DNA of 64,000 nt from Calothrix sp. HK-06 (GTDB lineage: Bacteria; Cyanobacteriota; Cyanobacteriia; Cyanobacteriales; Nostocaceae): positions 1 to 64,000 of the forward strand of contig NZ_MRCD01000043.1 of NCBI RefSeq assembly GCF_001904745.1. The letters run 5' to 3'. Position 1 is the stretch's first letter. Every line of letters starts with the position of its first letter. The position numbers were made by a program, and so were the translations under genes. This document shows, one piece after another, positions 16,291-25,249 of the stretch. The notes beneath the pieces are model-generated. The model searched no databases and was not told the DNA's origin. It was given only the letters and a program-made list of their open reading frames with translations.

Positions 16291-16620
16291 ATGATGATTA
16301 TACTTGAAAATGGTGTTGGAAAGAGCGCTACTGGTAGTCATGCTGAATGCGTAAGTAAATTTTTTCAAGCTGGCTCAGTCGAAATTGAAGACGTTGACTA
16401 CCCAGGTAAGCCTTATTCCGGAGGTATTAATAATTCCTGGCTTTTCTATACAAGCGCTAATAAGAATAATACCTTCAGGTTTACTGTTGAGGAAGGTGTA
16501 TCAAAATTAATCCTTTCGGAATCTGAATACCAAAAATTAGTAGATGCACCTCTAAATGATGCACCATTTGAAGTTATTGTTTGTGATGGACAAGGATTTA
16601 ACCATAGGAGAGTCGTTTAA
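16291..16620 (+). CDS. Unknown 109-aa protein
   Basis: I do not recognise this protein. It has a polar, glycine-containing N terminus (MMIILENGVGKSATGSHAEC) and a C-terminal part with FRFTVEEGVSKLILSESEYQ that looks mixed alpha/beta. There is no signal or membrane segment. It follows the Phd-like gene on the same strand with a 101-bp gap. A short GCGC/GCGC hairpin with a T-rich tail lies after it near 16657-16676. It does not look like a known toxin family. Confidence 0.6.
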   Translation: MMIILENGVGKSATGSHAECVSKFFQAGSVEIEDVDYPGKPYSGGINNSWLFYTSANKNNTFRFTVEEGVSKLILSESEYQKLVDAPLNDAPFEVIVCDGQGFNHRRVV

Positions 16621-16699
16621 CTGAGGTAAGTTAGAGTGTAACATATATGTTATTATGCGCGAAAATGCGCTTTTGCTTCCAATATAAATAGTTATATGG

Positions 16700-18151
16700 C
16701 TACCACAAGTTCGTTTCTGACTCAATGTCTCTAAGTTTGTCTAACATTTCTTGGTAGGAGACTGTACGTCCTTCGTTAAGGTAAAGATTTGCAGCTTTCT
16801 GTAAGTCCTCAACTGCTTGTTTATAGTCCCCTATTTCAAAGTAGCAATCACCCCGTAAACTATAGTAATAAGCTGGTTCAGAATCTAGTTTAATTGCTTG
16901 AGTATAGTCCTTGATTGCTTCTTTATAATCCTTCATTTGACAGTAGCAATCACCTCGCAAACTATAGTAATAAGCTGGTTCAGAATCTAGTTCAATTGCT
17001 TGAGTATAATCCTTGATTGCTTTTTTATATTGCCCCATCTCAAAGTAACAACTGCCACGCCTTTCATGTAAGATAGCTTTGTCGGGATAAAAATGGAAAA
17101 TACATTTTATTATATCTATTTTTAGTGCTTTACTATAATACCTGATGGCATTTTTATATTTTTCTCGTTTAAAGTAATCTTCTCCAATATTGAAATAAGC
17201 TTTTATAATAGACGATAAATAAATATTCGTCAATGCATTTCCCAAAGTGACTGCTTTATTATAATCTTTTAAAGCTTTATTTGTGTTTCCTATTCTATTA
17301 TAAACATCTCCTCTTCTATAGTAATAATGAGCGTCACTAGGCTCAATTAAAATAGCTTTATTATAATCTTTAATTGCTTGTTCATATCTTTCCATATCTG
17401 CATAAAAATCTCCCCTTACATAATATAATTCCGCTTTAGCAGGGTATAATTTAATTAATTCATTAACATCATTAATAGCTTCCAAATACTCTTTCATCTT
17501 AAAACGACATCTTACTTTCCATGCATATAAACTAATATTTTCAGGGTTGAATTTAATCGCTTGATTATAATCTTCTATTGCTTCTTTGCAAGCTGCTGTC
17601 ATATATTTAAGAAAAGCTCTTTTATTATATAATCTAGCTTCTTCTGAATTTAGTATAATTGCTTGATCATAATTTTTTATTGCTTCTCTACTCTCATCCA
17701 TTTGGTCATAGGAATCTCCTAATTTTTCGTAAAAATCAGCATTTTCAGGATTTAGCTTGATAGCTTGTGTATAATCCTCTATCGCTTTTCGCGTATAGTC
17801 CTCTATCGCTTTTTCGTAGTCTTCTTCCCATTCATAACCAGCAGAATAAGCATTACCTCTCCAAAAATAGGCATCAGCATAGTTAGAATTTATATCCAAA
17901 GCTTGGCTAAATTTTTCTATTGCTCCCTTGTAGTCTTCCTTCTCATACTTTTCCCGACCCTGATTATAAAATTCCTCAGCAGTTATCTGCTCTATGAAGG
18001 TTTGTAAGGATTGTATAGTTCTGCTATCAATGGCTTCGATTTGATTAGCTAAGTCTAACCCTCTTCGGACTATTACAGAAGAATGACCTGTCAGTCGTTG
18101 TTTTTGGACAGGAACAATGCTCTTGTTCCTTTGCTCTTTGCCGCTACTCAT
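16700..18151 (-). CDS. Tetratricopeptide-repeat protein
   Basis: This 483-aa protein is made mostly of TPR units from about residue 57 to 470, with the A/G/Y/A/P pattern seen as AIKDYTQAIELDSEPAYYY. There are about 10-11 repeats. Two adjacent repeats near the C terminus are almost identical in DNA (16835-16990, period about 102 bp), indicating recent duplication. A 24-bp duplication near 17765-17815 (KAIEDYT twice) breaks repeat register. The ATG at 18151 has GGTGAGG upstream; the preceding J-domain gene ends at 18154. It probably acts as a scaffold for protein contacts with the J-domain protein. Confidence 0.88.
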   Translation of the reverse strand: MSSGKEQRNKSIVPVQKQRLTGHSSVIVRRGLDLANQIEAIDSRTIQSLQTFIEQITAEEFYNQGREKYEKEDYKGAIEKFSQALDINSNYADAYFWRGNAYSAGYEWEEDYEKAIEDYTRKAIEDYTQAIKLNPENADFYEKLGDSYDQMDESREAIKNYDQAIILNSEEARLYNKRAFLKYMTAACKEAIEDYNQAIKFNPENISLYAWKVRCRFKMKEYLEAINDVNELIKLYPAKAELYYVRGDFYADMERYEQAIKDYNKAILIEPSDAHYYYRRGDVYNRIGNTNKALKDYNKAVTLGNALTNIYLSSIIKAYFNIGEDYFKREKYKNAIRYYSKALKIDIIKCIFHFYPDKAILHERRGSCYFEMGQYKKAIKDYTQAIELDSEPAYYYSLRGDCYCQMKDYKEAIKDYTQAIKLDSEPAYYYSLRGDCYFEIGDYKQAVEDLQKAANLYLNEGRTVSYQEMLDKLRDIESETNLW

Positions 18152-18153
18152 GC

Positions 18154-18939
18154 TCAAAACCTCACCTTAGCTTTTAATTCCTTAAGCCGTAATTTAGCAG
18201 TAGCAATTTGCTCATCAATATGGGATGCCATATCTATTAACAAGTCGCGTCCTTCTTCTTGTGCGGTAAGGATTTTCTCTCTTAGTTGGTTCAGTTCAGA
18301 TTTTTTTAAATCCTCAATTTCACCCTCGATTACTTTCAACCGCTCCTTTACTTGGGCAATTTTGCGAATGATGCGAGTTAGTTCAGCAGCAACAACTTTA
18401 CATTGAACAAACTCAGGACTATTTTTCCACCCCTGCAAAATTGTCTTTAACTGCTCTTCATCTCCATTCTCATAAGCTAGATTCACCTCAGTCATGAGTT
18501 GTTGCCTACGCTGACGTTCAACCTCATCCGTTGCCAAATCTGGGTGAATGCATTTAGCAACCTCGCGATAAAGTTTCTTCAGGCTCTCCCACGGTTTGAA
18601 ATCTCTAGAAAATTCCTGATTTACAAAATTTTCGCTAGCAGCACGTTTGGAATTTTGCGCTCTAGTCCACGCTTTCTCAACCTGTCTTCGAGCATTACTG
18701 TCCTTTGGTTTTAGATACGTTAGATATTTAGCAATCTCATATTCTATCTCATCGAGTTCCGCATATCGAACACCAACTACTCGCAAATATTCCCGCTCAA
18801 AAGTATGTAAATTACTTTGAAACGTTGCTAACTCCAATTCACGCTCAGTAAGTTCTGCTTCTAGTGCAGCAAGTTCAATCAGTTTTTTGTTTAATTCCTC
18901 ATCTTCTGATGTCAACTTGCGTGTAATAGTGTTTTTCAT
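18154..18939 (-). CDS. Coiled-coil protein with central J-domain-like segment
   Basis: This 261-aa protein starts and ends with long charged coiled coils (about residues 8-50 and 180-255). In the centre, ESLKKLYREVAKCIHPDLAT (about 117-136) followed by RQQLMTEVNLAYENGD is a J-domain helix II-HPD-helix III pattern, so Hsp70 interaction is likely. Flanking coiled coils in place of a G/F region are unusual for DnaJ. It is the first gene of a tight operon with the TPR gene, whose start is 3 bp after this stop. Confidence 0.8.
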   Translation of the reverse strand: MKNTITRKLTSEDEELNKKLIELAALEAELTERELELATFQSNLHTFEREYLRVVGVRYAELDEIEYEIAKYLTYLKPKDSNARRQVEKAWTRAQNSKRAASENFVNQEFSRDFKPWESLKKLYREVAKCIHPDLATDEVERQRRQQLMTEVNLAYENGDEEQLKTILQGWKNSPEFVQCKVVAAELTRIIRKIAQVKERLKVIEGEIEDLKKSELNQLREKILTAQEEGRDLLIDMASHIDEQIATAKLRLKELKAKVRF

Positions 18940-19418
18940 ACTGTTCCGGAGATATAACTGACAGCAGTAGTATTTATGACTTCATTTTCCATTTTTTGCC
19001 CTTTAGTTTTTTGCTCATTACACAAAATGGTCTAAAACAATCGATTTATTTTAATAAATCAAACATAAGCAATAAAACAACACAAAAAGAATGTAGAATA
19101 TACTGAAAGTTTTTCATACATTTAAAAAGATTGTGTTTAGGCAATATTGTACATTTCCGTACAATGAAAGAAATTGGTGTTTTGGATAGAGACAAGGGTT
19201 AATGGCGTTCTTACCTGTTGGAGTTGGCAGAAATCAACAGTGAGACAAAGTTTAAATCTCCGTCTAATTGCCCAAGTACCTAGGTGTATTCTGCATTCTA
19301 TTTTGAATATTCATTAATGACCTATAACTAATTTATTGCTAAGTTGTACTCTTAAGCATATCTATAAAACGATTTAGATAAAAAGTCCCGACCATTCAAA
19401 TATTTTGACAAAAACTAT
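18940..19418. other. Intergenic region upstream of the J-domain/TPR operon
   Basis: This 479-bp A/T-rich stretch has no supported gene. It contains a GTAN8TAC palindrome (separate entry) and no GGCGCC. The right-hand end may include decayed sequence of the truncated ATPase at 19419-20024, since an intact homologue would extend into this region. Confidence 0.45.
19149..19162. promoter_or_regulatory. NtcA-box-like palindrome
   Basis: GTACATTTCCGTAC fits GTAN8TAC, the consensus of the cyanobacterial nitrogen regulator NtcA, with perfect 7-bp arms when flanks are included (ATTGTAC/GTACAAT). It lies about 210 nt upstream of the J-domain gene. No convincing -10 box sits at the usual 22-nt distance, and such 6-base matches occur by chance. 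Confidence 0.3.
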
Positions 19419-20024
19419 TTAAGTAATTATAAAGTTCACGAAATAAAGGACATCTTTGGAGGAAAGACCTAAAGAATTTGTATGTATATTATCTAAGGGT
19501 TCAAAATGGGTTCCTGTGTTTTGTCCCGGAGGGTTATAAACTGATACGGCGCCTTTCCCTGGTTCCTTATCATGAAATTTGTAATAATAGAAAGGGCTGG
19601 ATGAAGCTGATTCATGTAAATCTTCTCCGCTATATAGAAATTCCTCGGAAATGCTAACTCTAGGTTTATTTTTATCAACGTAAATTTTTAAATCAAGAAT
19701 TCCGCTATTTCCAGAAATGCCGTTCTGTGAAATGTCTGAAAAACAATATGCAAATCTGACTACAGAAGGACTTGCTGCATTACTATCTAAAATTCTATTA
19801 CTGCCAATTTGGGCAACTGCATTCTCAAAACTGCTAACACCTCGACTCTCATCGGGAATAGTAATTATGCTATCTTTTAAAAATCTTAGACAGTTGGTAA
19901 AGTTGCTTTTGCCTGAACCGTTTGAACCGATAAATATATTGAGTTTTTTTAGGTTTACTTGTGTATCTAAAGATAAGTTTTTATAATTTTTGGTAGCTAG
20001 GAAGCGAAGAAGAGGTTGATTCAT
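19419..20024 (-). pseudogene. Truncated AAA-family ATPase (OLD/AAA_15-like N terminus)
   Basis: The 201-aa reading frame has the start of an SMC/OLD-like ATPase: YKNLSLDTQVNLKKLNIFIG then Walker A GSNGSGKSNF (about residues 33-42) and LRFLKDSI. It stops after SLGLSSKDVLYFVNFIIT. The region that should hold the signature motif, Walker B and D-loop is missing, and family members are normally 350-450 aa. It is therefore probably a 3'-truncated remnant, although a short functional form cannot be excluded. Confidence 0.7.
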
Positions 20025-20210
20025 AGCATTTTAAAAAATTGCATATCATAAGTTTTCCACAATTTATTACCATTATACTTATAGCGTGTATCTTCACAAA
20101 ACTTTATAGAATAGATTGCGTTTGGTATGCTTGTTAAATTGAGGAATCGCGCCTAAATTTTTATTTTATAGCAGTGTATGAAATGTTGGGTTACTACATA
20201 AAACAATAGA

Positions 20211-20238
20211 ACAGGCAGGGATGCCTGTTCCACAAGAT
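20211..20238. repeat. Hairpin repeat ACAGGCA/TGCCTGT with CCACAAGA tail
   Basis: ACAGGCAGGGATGCCTGT followed by TCCACAAGA lies just downstream of prfA. Related units occur at 38921-38939 and 58405-58470, and hairpins with the same tail at 2731 and 5876. It may serve as the prfA terminator. Confidence 0.65.
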
Positions 20239-20259
20239 AAAATGCTCATTCTATGAGGA

Positions 20260-21360
20260 TTAGTTGTTGCCAGCATTGGCGGCTAGTTCGGCTAGTTGGT
20301 CTTGTTGGTCTTGGGAGATACAAGATTGTATTACTGTTTCTAGGTCGCCTTCGAGAACTGGGGTTAAAGAGAAGTTTTGGTTGAGACGATGGTCGGTGAC
20401 GCGGTTGTCTTTGTAGTTGTATGTGCGAATTTTTTCGGAACGTGCGCCTGTTCCTACTTGCAGGCGCCTTGCTGAAGTGATGGCTGCTTGTTGTTCTTGC
20501 AGTTTCATTTCATACAATTTTGCGCGCAAGATTTGCATTGCTCGTTCTTTATTTTGCAACTGGCTTCGTTCTTCTGTACAGAAGATGCGGATACCTGTTG
20601 GTTTGTGCAATAAGTCAGCGGCTGTTTCTACTTTGTTGACGTTTTGTCCACCTGCACCACCCGAACGCGCGGTTTTCATTTCGATGTCTTTGGGGTCAAT
20701 GTGTACTTCTACATCATCGACTTCTGGCATTATTGCTACTGTCGCTGTTGATGTATGTACTCTTCCACCTGCTTCGGTGAGGGGGACACGCTGGACTCTG
20801 TGTACTCCTGCCTCAAATTTTAATTGGCTATATACGTCGTCGCCTTTGATTTCTAGAATTACTTCTTTCCATCCACCCATGTCTCCTAATGATTCACTCA
20901 TTAACGAAACTTTCCAACCTTGGGTTTGAGCATAACGAGTGTACATCCGCATTAAGTCACCAGCCCAAATACTGGCTTCGTCACCTCCAGTACCCGCACG
21001 AATTTCTAACATGATGTTTTTATCATCGTTAGGGTCGCGTGGTAGTAGTAGTAATTTTAAGCGGTTCTCTAAATACTCAATTTTCTCTTCGAGTTCTTTT
21101 ACTTCCAGTCCTGCCATTTCTTGCATTTCTGGGTCACTCGCTGACTCTTTATATATTTGACGCGCTCCAACTAAGTCGTCGGTAGCTTGTTTCCAAGTTT
21201 CGTAGGTGTTTACTACTTCTTCTAAACCTGACCGTGCCTTGGCTATCTTTTGATACTCGTCTTGGTCTCTTGCAGTATCTGGGTCTGCTAGGCGCCGAGT
21301 CAACTCGTTAAAAGTTTGTTCGACAGATTTTAATTTCTCCAGCAAATATTGTTCAGCCAT
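20260..21360 (-). CDS. prfA: Peptide chain release factor 1
   Basis: This 366-aa class I release factor recognises UAA and UAG and triggers hydrolysis of peptidyl-tRNA. The catalytic GGQ is in [17 protein letters not shown]. The conserved [20 protein letters not shown] precedes it, and the region before it holds [20 protein letters not shown]. The ATG at 21360 begins the family start [17 protein letters not shown]; a longer frame to 21417 adds 19 residues without family support. It is the last gene of the minus-strand ribosomal run. Confidence 0.97.
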   Translation of the reverse strand: MAEQYLLEKLKSVEQTFNELTRRLADPDTARDQDEYQKIAKARSGLEEVVNTYETWKQATDDLVGARQIYKESASDPEMQEMAGLEVKELEEKIEYLENRLKLLLLPRDPNDDKNIMLEIRAGTGGDEASIWAGDLMRMYTRYAQTQGWKVSLMSESLGDMGGWKEVILEIKGDDVYSQLKFEAGVHRVQRVPLTEAGGRVHTSTATVAIMPEVDDVEVHIDPKDIEMKTARSGGAGGQNVNKVETAADLLHKPTGIRIFCTEERSQLQNKERAMQILRAKLYEMKLQEQQAAITSARRLQVGTGARSEKIRTYNYKDNRVTDHRLNQNFSLTPVLEGDLETVIQSCISQDQQDQLAELAANAGNN

Positions 21361-21470
21361 AATGCGTGCCTCACGCTCCTTCAAAAATAAGTTGATTAGC
21401 TCAATTGCAAAGAACAAAAAATCGACCCGGCACTTCTCTGTGCGGGGTCGTTCAAAGCAAAGCTAACCAG

Positions 21471-21713
21471 CTACTTCTGGTCTTCTTCTTTCGCGGCAGC
21501 TGATTGGTCGAACATACCGTACTTACGAAGGAAGCGTTCTACGCGACCTTCGGTGTCAATAATCTTTTGAGTTCCTGTGTAAAAGGGGTGGTTTCCAGAC
21601 CAAACGTCTACGTGTAATTCGGGTTTGGTGGAGCCTACTGTCATTACAACTTTTCCGTTGCAATAAACTTTCGCTTCTGGATACCACTCAGGGTGAATTC
21701 CGTCTTTTGCCAT
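21471..21713 (-). CDS. rpmE: 50S ribosomal protein L31
   Basis: This 80-aa protein begins MAKDGIHPEWYPEAKVYCNG and contains the conserved DVWSGNHPFYTGTQK. It lacks the four-cysteine zinc motif of the zinc-type L31; only one Cys is seen. It lies between prfA and rpsI on the same strand. A GGCAGTGCCCACCCTAC repeat unit is in the gap upstream (about 21761-21778). Confidence 0.95.
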   Translation of the reverse strand: MAKDGIHPEWYPEAKVYCNGKVVMTVGSTKPELHVDVWSGNHPFYTGTQKIIDTEGRVERFLRKYGMFDQSAAAKEEDQK

Positions 21714-21794
21714 TTTCCTGTTGTGGTGAATCTAAGTTAATTATAACATCTTCGTAAGGTAGGCAGTGCCCACCCTACTGCTACGGCTAAATTT

Positions 21795-22208
21795 TTATCG
21801 TTTCGAGTATTGAGGAGCTTTGCGAGCTTTGTGTAAACCGTATTTTTTACGCTCTTTTGCACGAGGGTCACGGGTTAAGTAACCTTCGGTTTTGAGTGGA
21901 GGACGGTTGCCTGGGTCTAGTTGGCACAATGCACGCGCTACGCCTAAACGTACTGCGTCTGATTGACCTGTAAGACCACCACCTTCGGCTTTTACTAAGA
22001 TGTCATAGTCATTTTCCATACCTAGTGTTTCTAGGGGGGCTTTGATGATACCTAGGTAGTTGGCGTTGAATTGGAAGTACAAATCTCCCTCTTTCCCGTT
22101 AACAACTAGTTTTCCTGTGCCTGGAACGAGACGTACTCGCGCTACTGCTGATTTACGGCGCCCTGTACCAAAGTACATCGCGCGACCGCTGGTTTCGGTG
22201 GCTTGCAT
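21795..22208 (-). CDS. rpsI: 30S ribosomal protein S9
   Basis: This 137-aa protein has the S9 core [20 protein letters not shown] near the start, then LGVARALCQ, and the basic C-terminal tail [13 protein letters not shown] whose last residues reach the P-site tRNA. The ATG overlaps the rplM stop by one base (TAATG), so translation of the two is probably coupled. Confidence 0.97.
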   Translation of the reverse strand: MQATETSGRAMYFGTGRRKSAVARVRLVPGTGKLVVNGKEGDLYFQFNANYLGIIKAPLETLGMENDYDILVKAEGGGLTGQSDAVRLGVARALCQLDPGNRPPLKTEGYLTRDPRAKERKKYGLHKARKAPQYSKR

Positions 22209-22669
22209 TAACCTTCTGCTCCTGGAATTGTATTGATTATTAATTCTTTAGGTTTTTGAGCGGTATGAGGGTGGGTTGGACCTGCGTAAACTTTAAGCTT
22301 TGTAAATAGACTTTTTCCAAGGCTATTTTTGGGAAGCATACCCTTAACTGCTTGTTCGATAATCCGTTCGGGTATACGTTCTTGCAGTTTAGCAAAGGTT
22401 TCTGTTTTCATCCCACCTGGGCGCCCAGAGTGGCGACGGTAAAGCTTTTGTGAGCGCTTTTTACCTGTTACAGCAACTTGTTCAGCGTTAACTACAATTA
22501 CAAAGTCACCTGTATCTAAGTGAGGGGTAAAAGTAGGCTTATTTTTGCCTCTTAGAATCATTGCAATTTCGCTAGCTAAACGACCAAGACGTTGGTCTTT
22601 GGCATCTACTACATACCAGTCACCCTCAAGGGTATCAACTGGTGGAAGATATGTTTTTTGGGCTGTCAT
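22208..22669 (-). CDS. rplM: 50S ribosomal protein L13
   Basis: This 153-aa protein contains the L13 hallmarks [20 protein letters not shown] (about residues 18-37), [20 protein letters not shown], and [11 protein letters not shown]. It nucleates assembly of the large subunit. It is translationally coupled to rpsI and follows truA with a 42-bp gap. Confidence 0.97.
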   Translation of the reverse strand: MTAQKTYLPPVDTLEGDWYVVDAKDQRLGRLASEIAMILRGKNKPTFTPHLDTGDFVIVVNAEQVAVTGKKRSQKLYRRHSGRPGGMKTETFAKLQERIPERIIEQAVKGMLPKNSLGKSLFTKLKVYAGPTHPHTAQKPKELIINTIPGAEG

Positions 22670-22711
22670 CTTTTTTATTTCCTTTGTTTATGAGAATTGG
22701 TTTATTATCCC

Positions 22712-23536
22712 CTATTCCCCAAATACAAATTTCGGCTGCGCGTCGTACCAAATTTCTTTTGGAACTGGAAAGTCTGGATACCCTACTCGCAATAAGCATA
22801 AGCCTTGTGCGGGTGCCGAATGTTTCACTTGTTCTCGGAGTTGGTTTTTCCAAAGATTTGTGAAGTTTGAAACTGTTCTTTCTTTTGTTCCTACCTGTAC
22901 TAACATCCCTACAATCAACCGCACCATACCGTACAAAAAGCCGTCTGCTTGTATTTCTATATTTAGAAACGCCCCTGAGCGATTACATTGTGCTGCTTGC
23001 ACTTCTACTATTGAGTGCGCTCGCTTTGAGTTGGCACGTCGAAAAGCACTTAAATCATGCTTTCCTACCAGAGGTTCTAACGCTGTTTGGATTAATGATT
23101 CATCGAGTGGCGCCTGATAATAATGCCAGCAAAAGGGTTGGATAAACAAATTTGGGCGTGCTTCAGTATAAAGCGTATAACGATAACGTCGGTACAATGC
23201 GCTAAAACGTGAATGCCATGTGCTATCAACTTCGATTGAGGCTCTTATCAATATATCTTTCGGTAAGTAAGTGTTGAGAACAGGCGCCCATTTATGTGGT
23301 GGCAGCGGACTTGCAACATCAAAATGTGCTACTTGGGCTGCTGCATGTACACCACTGTCGGTACGTCCAGCACCATGCAAGTTAATATGTGAACCCACAA
23401 TACTCGCAATCGCTTTCTCAATTTCTTCTTGTACGGTACGGTGTTGTGCTTGCCTTTGCCACCCATGAAAATTAGTGCCAAGGTATTGAATTACTATGGC
23501 TATGCGCTGTAAATCTATGGGTTGAGACGTTAACAT
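22712..23536 (-). CDS. truA: tRNA pseudouridine(38-40) synthase
   Basis: This 274-aa enzyme isomerises uridines 38-40 in tRNA anticodon arms. The catalytic aspartate is in GAGRTDSGVHA (about residues 55-65), preceded by QYLGTNFHGWQRQ and followed by SFLYGMVR-type residues (ADGFLYGMVRLIVG). It stands between rplQ (13 bp) and rplM, the order common in cyanobacteria. Confidence 0.96.
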   Translation of the reverse strand: MLTSQPIDLQRIAIVIQYLGTNFHGWQRQAQHRTVQEEIEKAIASIVGSHINLHGAGRTDSGVHAAAQVAHFDVASPLPPHKWAPVLNTYLPKDILIRASIEVDSTWHSRFSALYRRYRYTLYTEARPNLFIQPFCWHYYQAPLDESLIQTALEPLVGKHDLSAFRRANSKRAHSIVEVQAAQCNRSGAFLNIEIQADGFLYGMVRLIVGMLVQVGTKERTVSNFTNLWKNQLREQVKHSAPAQGLCLLRVGYPDFPVPKEIWYDAQPKFVFGE

Positions 23537-23549
23537 TGAATTAGGAATT

Positions 23550-23900
23550 TTATACTAATTCAATAATTGCCATGTCACAATTGTCGCCACGGCGTGGTAC
23601 GGTACGCAAAATACGGGTGTAACCACCATTACGATTTTCATATCGTTTTGGCGCCTGCTCGAATAAGGCTTGTACTAGGTCTTTATCATAGATATAACCT
23701 AGTGCTTGGCGCCTGCTAGATAATGAACCGTCTTTTGCTAAGGTAATCATTTTGTCAACTTCAGCTCGTACAACTTTGGCACGAACTAAAGTAGTAGTAA
23801 TTCGACCGTGACGAATTACTTCGGTTGTGAGCGCGCGCAAAAGGGCACGACGCTGGTCTGCTGGTTTGCTTAGTTGTTTAACTCGACAACGGTGACGCAT
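23550..23900 (-). CDS. rplQ: 50S ribosomal protein L17
   Basis: This 116-aa protein starts [20 protein letters not shown] and carries the family core [19 protein letters not shown]. It ends in a basic beta region ([20 protein letters not shown]). It follows rpoA with a 187-bp gap that holds an inverted repeat. Confidence 0.97.
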   Translation of the reverse strand: MRHRCRVKQLSKPADQRRALLRALTTEVIRHGRITTTLVRAKVVRAEVDKMITLAKDGSLSSRRQALGYIYDKDLVQALFEQAPKRYENRNGGYTRILRTVPRRGDNCDMAIIELV

Positions 23901-23975
23901 AATAATTGACGCATGAAAAATAGAATGGAATTGATATCCGAATCAGCGGCTGATAGCTAGTGGGTACCGAGTAAT

Positions 23976-24016
23976 GGGTAATAGTTAAGCTATTTGAAAG
24001 GCTCCCACTATTACCC
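23976..24016. repeat. Inverted repeat between rpoA and rplQ
   Basis: GGGTAATAGT (23976-23985) and ACTATTACCC (24007-24016) are perfect 10-bp arms with a 21-nt loop. It sits in the rpoA-rplQ gap, where most other genes of this operon are closely spaced. It may be an attenuator, a processing site or an inserted repeat. Confidence 0.6.
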
Positions 24017-24087
24017 TTTGCACCTAATAACTACCAATCATATGCAAATAACTATTAACTATTAATTCTTCAGATTTACCTTAGTTA

Positions 24088-25035
24088 CTAGCTATGCTTT
24101 GAACCCCGCTCTTGAGGTAGAGTAATACCCAAACGTCGCTGCAAAGCTTCTACGACTTCTTCCGCTGACTTTTGACCGAAATTCTTTATTTCTAAGAGGT
24201 CTTCTTGAGTATAATCCAATAAGTCAGCTACAGAGTTGACTTGGGCACGCTTCAAACAGTTGTAAGCGCGTACAGAAAGTTGTAACTCTTCGATAGGAAT
24301 TTGTGCGGTTGGGTCTAAGTCTTCAGCTATACCTGTATCTTGCTCAGTGTAAGTGAAGTCTTTTAATGGATTAAATAAATCCACTAATATACTTGCTGCT
24401 GAAGATAGCGCTTCTTGTGGGCTAAGACTACCGTTTGTCCAAACTTCTAACAAAAGTCTGTCTTTGGGTATGTTGCTTTCACCGCGTGTTTCTTCAACAC
24501 TATAGTTAACTTTACGTACTGGCATAAATACAGAGTCTATCTGTAAAAAATCTAACGATGTCGCTTCTTCACGACCACGTTCGACTGTACGATAACCTTT
24601 GCCCTTTTCAATCCGAAACTCCATTTCCAGTTTGGCGCCTTCTGCAAGAGTAGCGACATACTGAGTTTGATCAATCACTTCAACTTCACTAGGTAAATCA
24701 AAATGCGCTGAAGTGACGTTCGCTGGGCCAGTAACAAGTAAGCGACCGATTTGAGGCTGAGAGGAATAGCTTTTGAGGATAACTTCTTTCATCCGCATTA
24801 GGATTTCAAGAACGTCTTCCCGCACACCTGGAACGGTGGCAAACTCATGTGTAACGCCCGCAATTCGTACCGCAGTAACCGCCGTACCCTCTAAGTTAGA
24901 GAGTAATACTCGTCTAAGGGCGTTACCAACTGTTGTTCCTTGACCTCTTTCTAAAGGTTCTAAGACAAACTTGCTGTAATGGCTCCGAGTTTCTTCTGTA
25001 TTGGACTCTACACATTCAATTTGAAATTGCGCCAC
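24088..25035 (-). CDS. rpoA: DNA-directed RNA polymerase subunit alpha
   Basis: This 315-aa protein has the N-terminal assembly domain (FVLEPLERGQGTTVGNALRR VLLSNLEG) and the C-terminal DNA/activator-binding domain (LQLSVRAYNCLKRAQVNSVA, IKNFGQKSAEEVVEAL). The start is GTG at 25035, which begins the family sequence AQFQIECVES and has GGGAGG about 8 nt upstream. A longer frame to 25128 adds 31 unrelated residues and would run into the upstream spacer. Confidence 0.97.
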   Translation of the reverse strand: MAQFQIECVESNTEETRSHYSKFVLEPLERGQGTTVGNALRRVLLSNLEGTAVTAVRIAGVTHEFATVPGVREDVLEILMRMKEVILKSYSSQPQIGRLLVTGPANVTSAHFDLPSEVEVIDQTQYVATLAEGAKLEMEFRIEKGKGYRTVERGREEATSLDFLQIDSVFMPVRKVNYSVEETRGESNIPKDRLLLEVWTNGSLSPQEALSSAASILVDLFNPLKDFTYTEQDTGIAEDLDPTAQIPIEELQLSVRAYNCLKRAQVNSVADLLDYTQEDLLEIKNFGQKSAEEVVEALQRRLGITLPQERGSKHS

Positions 25036-25111
25036 GGAGCAGCCTCCCTTGTATAACAGTCCTGAATTCGCAACTGCGTAAAAATTGCTAGTTCTTTCTT
25101 TGACATACGTT

Positions 25112-25158
25112 GCCCAGTTAAAGCTCAATTATCAGAGTTCTTATTATTGAGACTGGGC
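25112..25158 (-). promoter_or_regulatory. Structured spacer upstream of rpoA
   Basis: GCCCAGT (25112-25118) pairs with ACTGGGC (25152-25158), and CTCAAT (25124-25129) pairs with ATTGAG (25146-25151), with a 5-nt bulge on one side. It lies in a 214-bp spacer between rpsK and rpoA, about 80-120 nt before the rpoA start. It could be a ribosomal-protein or processing target; there is no direct evidence. Confidence 0.4.
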
Positions 25159-25249
25159 GATACGAATTAATTTGCGGCCACTATCGCGAGTGAGGAGAAC
25201 TTCAAAAACGCTCTTCTTGGGTTAGTATCCCAATTTACTACTACTATCT

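Noticed and set aside
24088-25128. Longer rpoA start at 25128
   Set aside because: It adds 31 residues without likeness to alpha subunits, while the GTG at 25035 has a strong ribosome-binding site and matches the family start.
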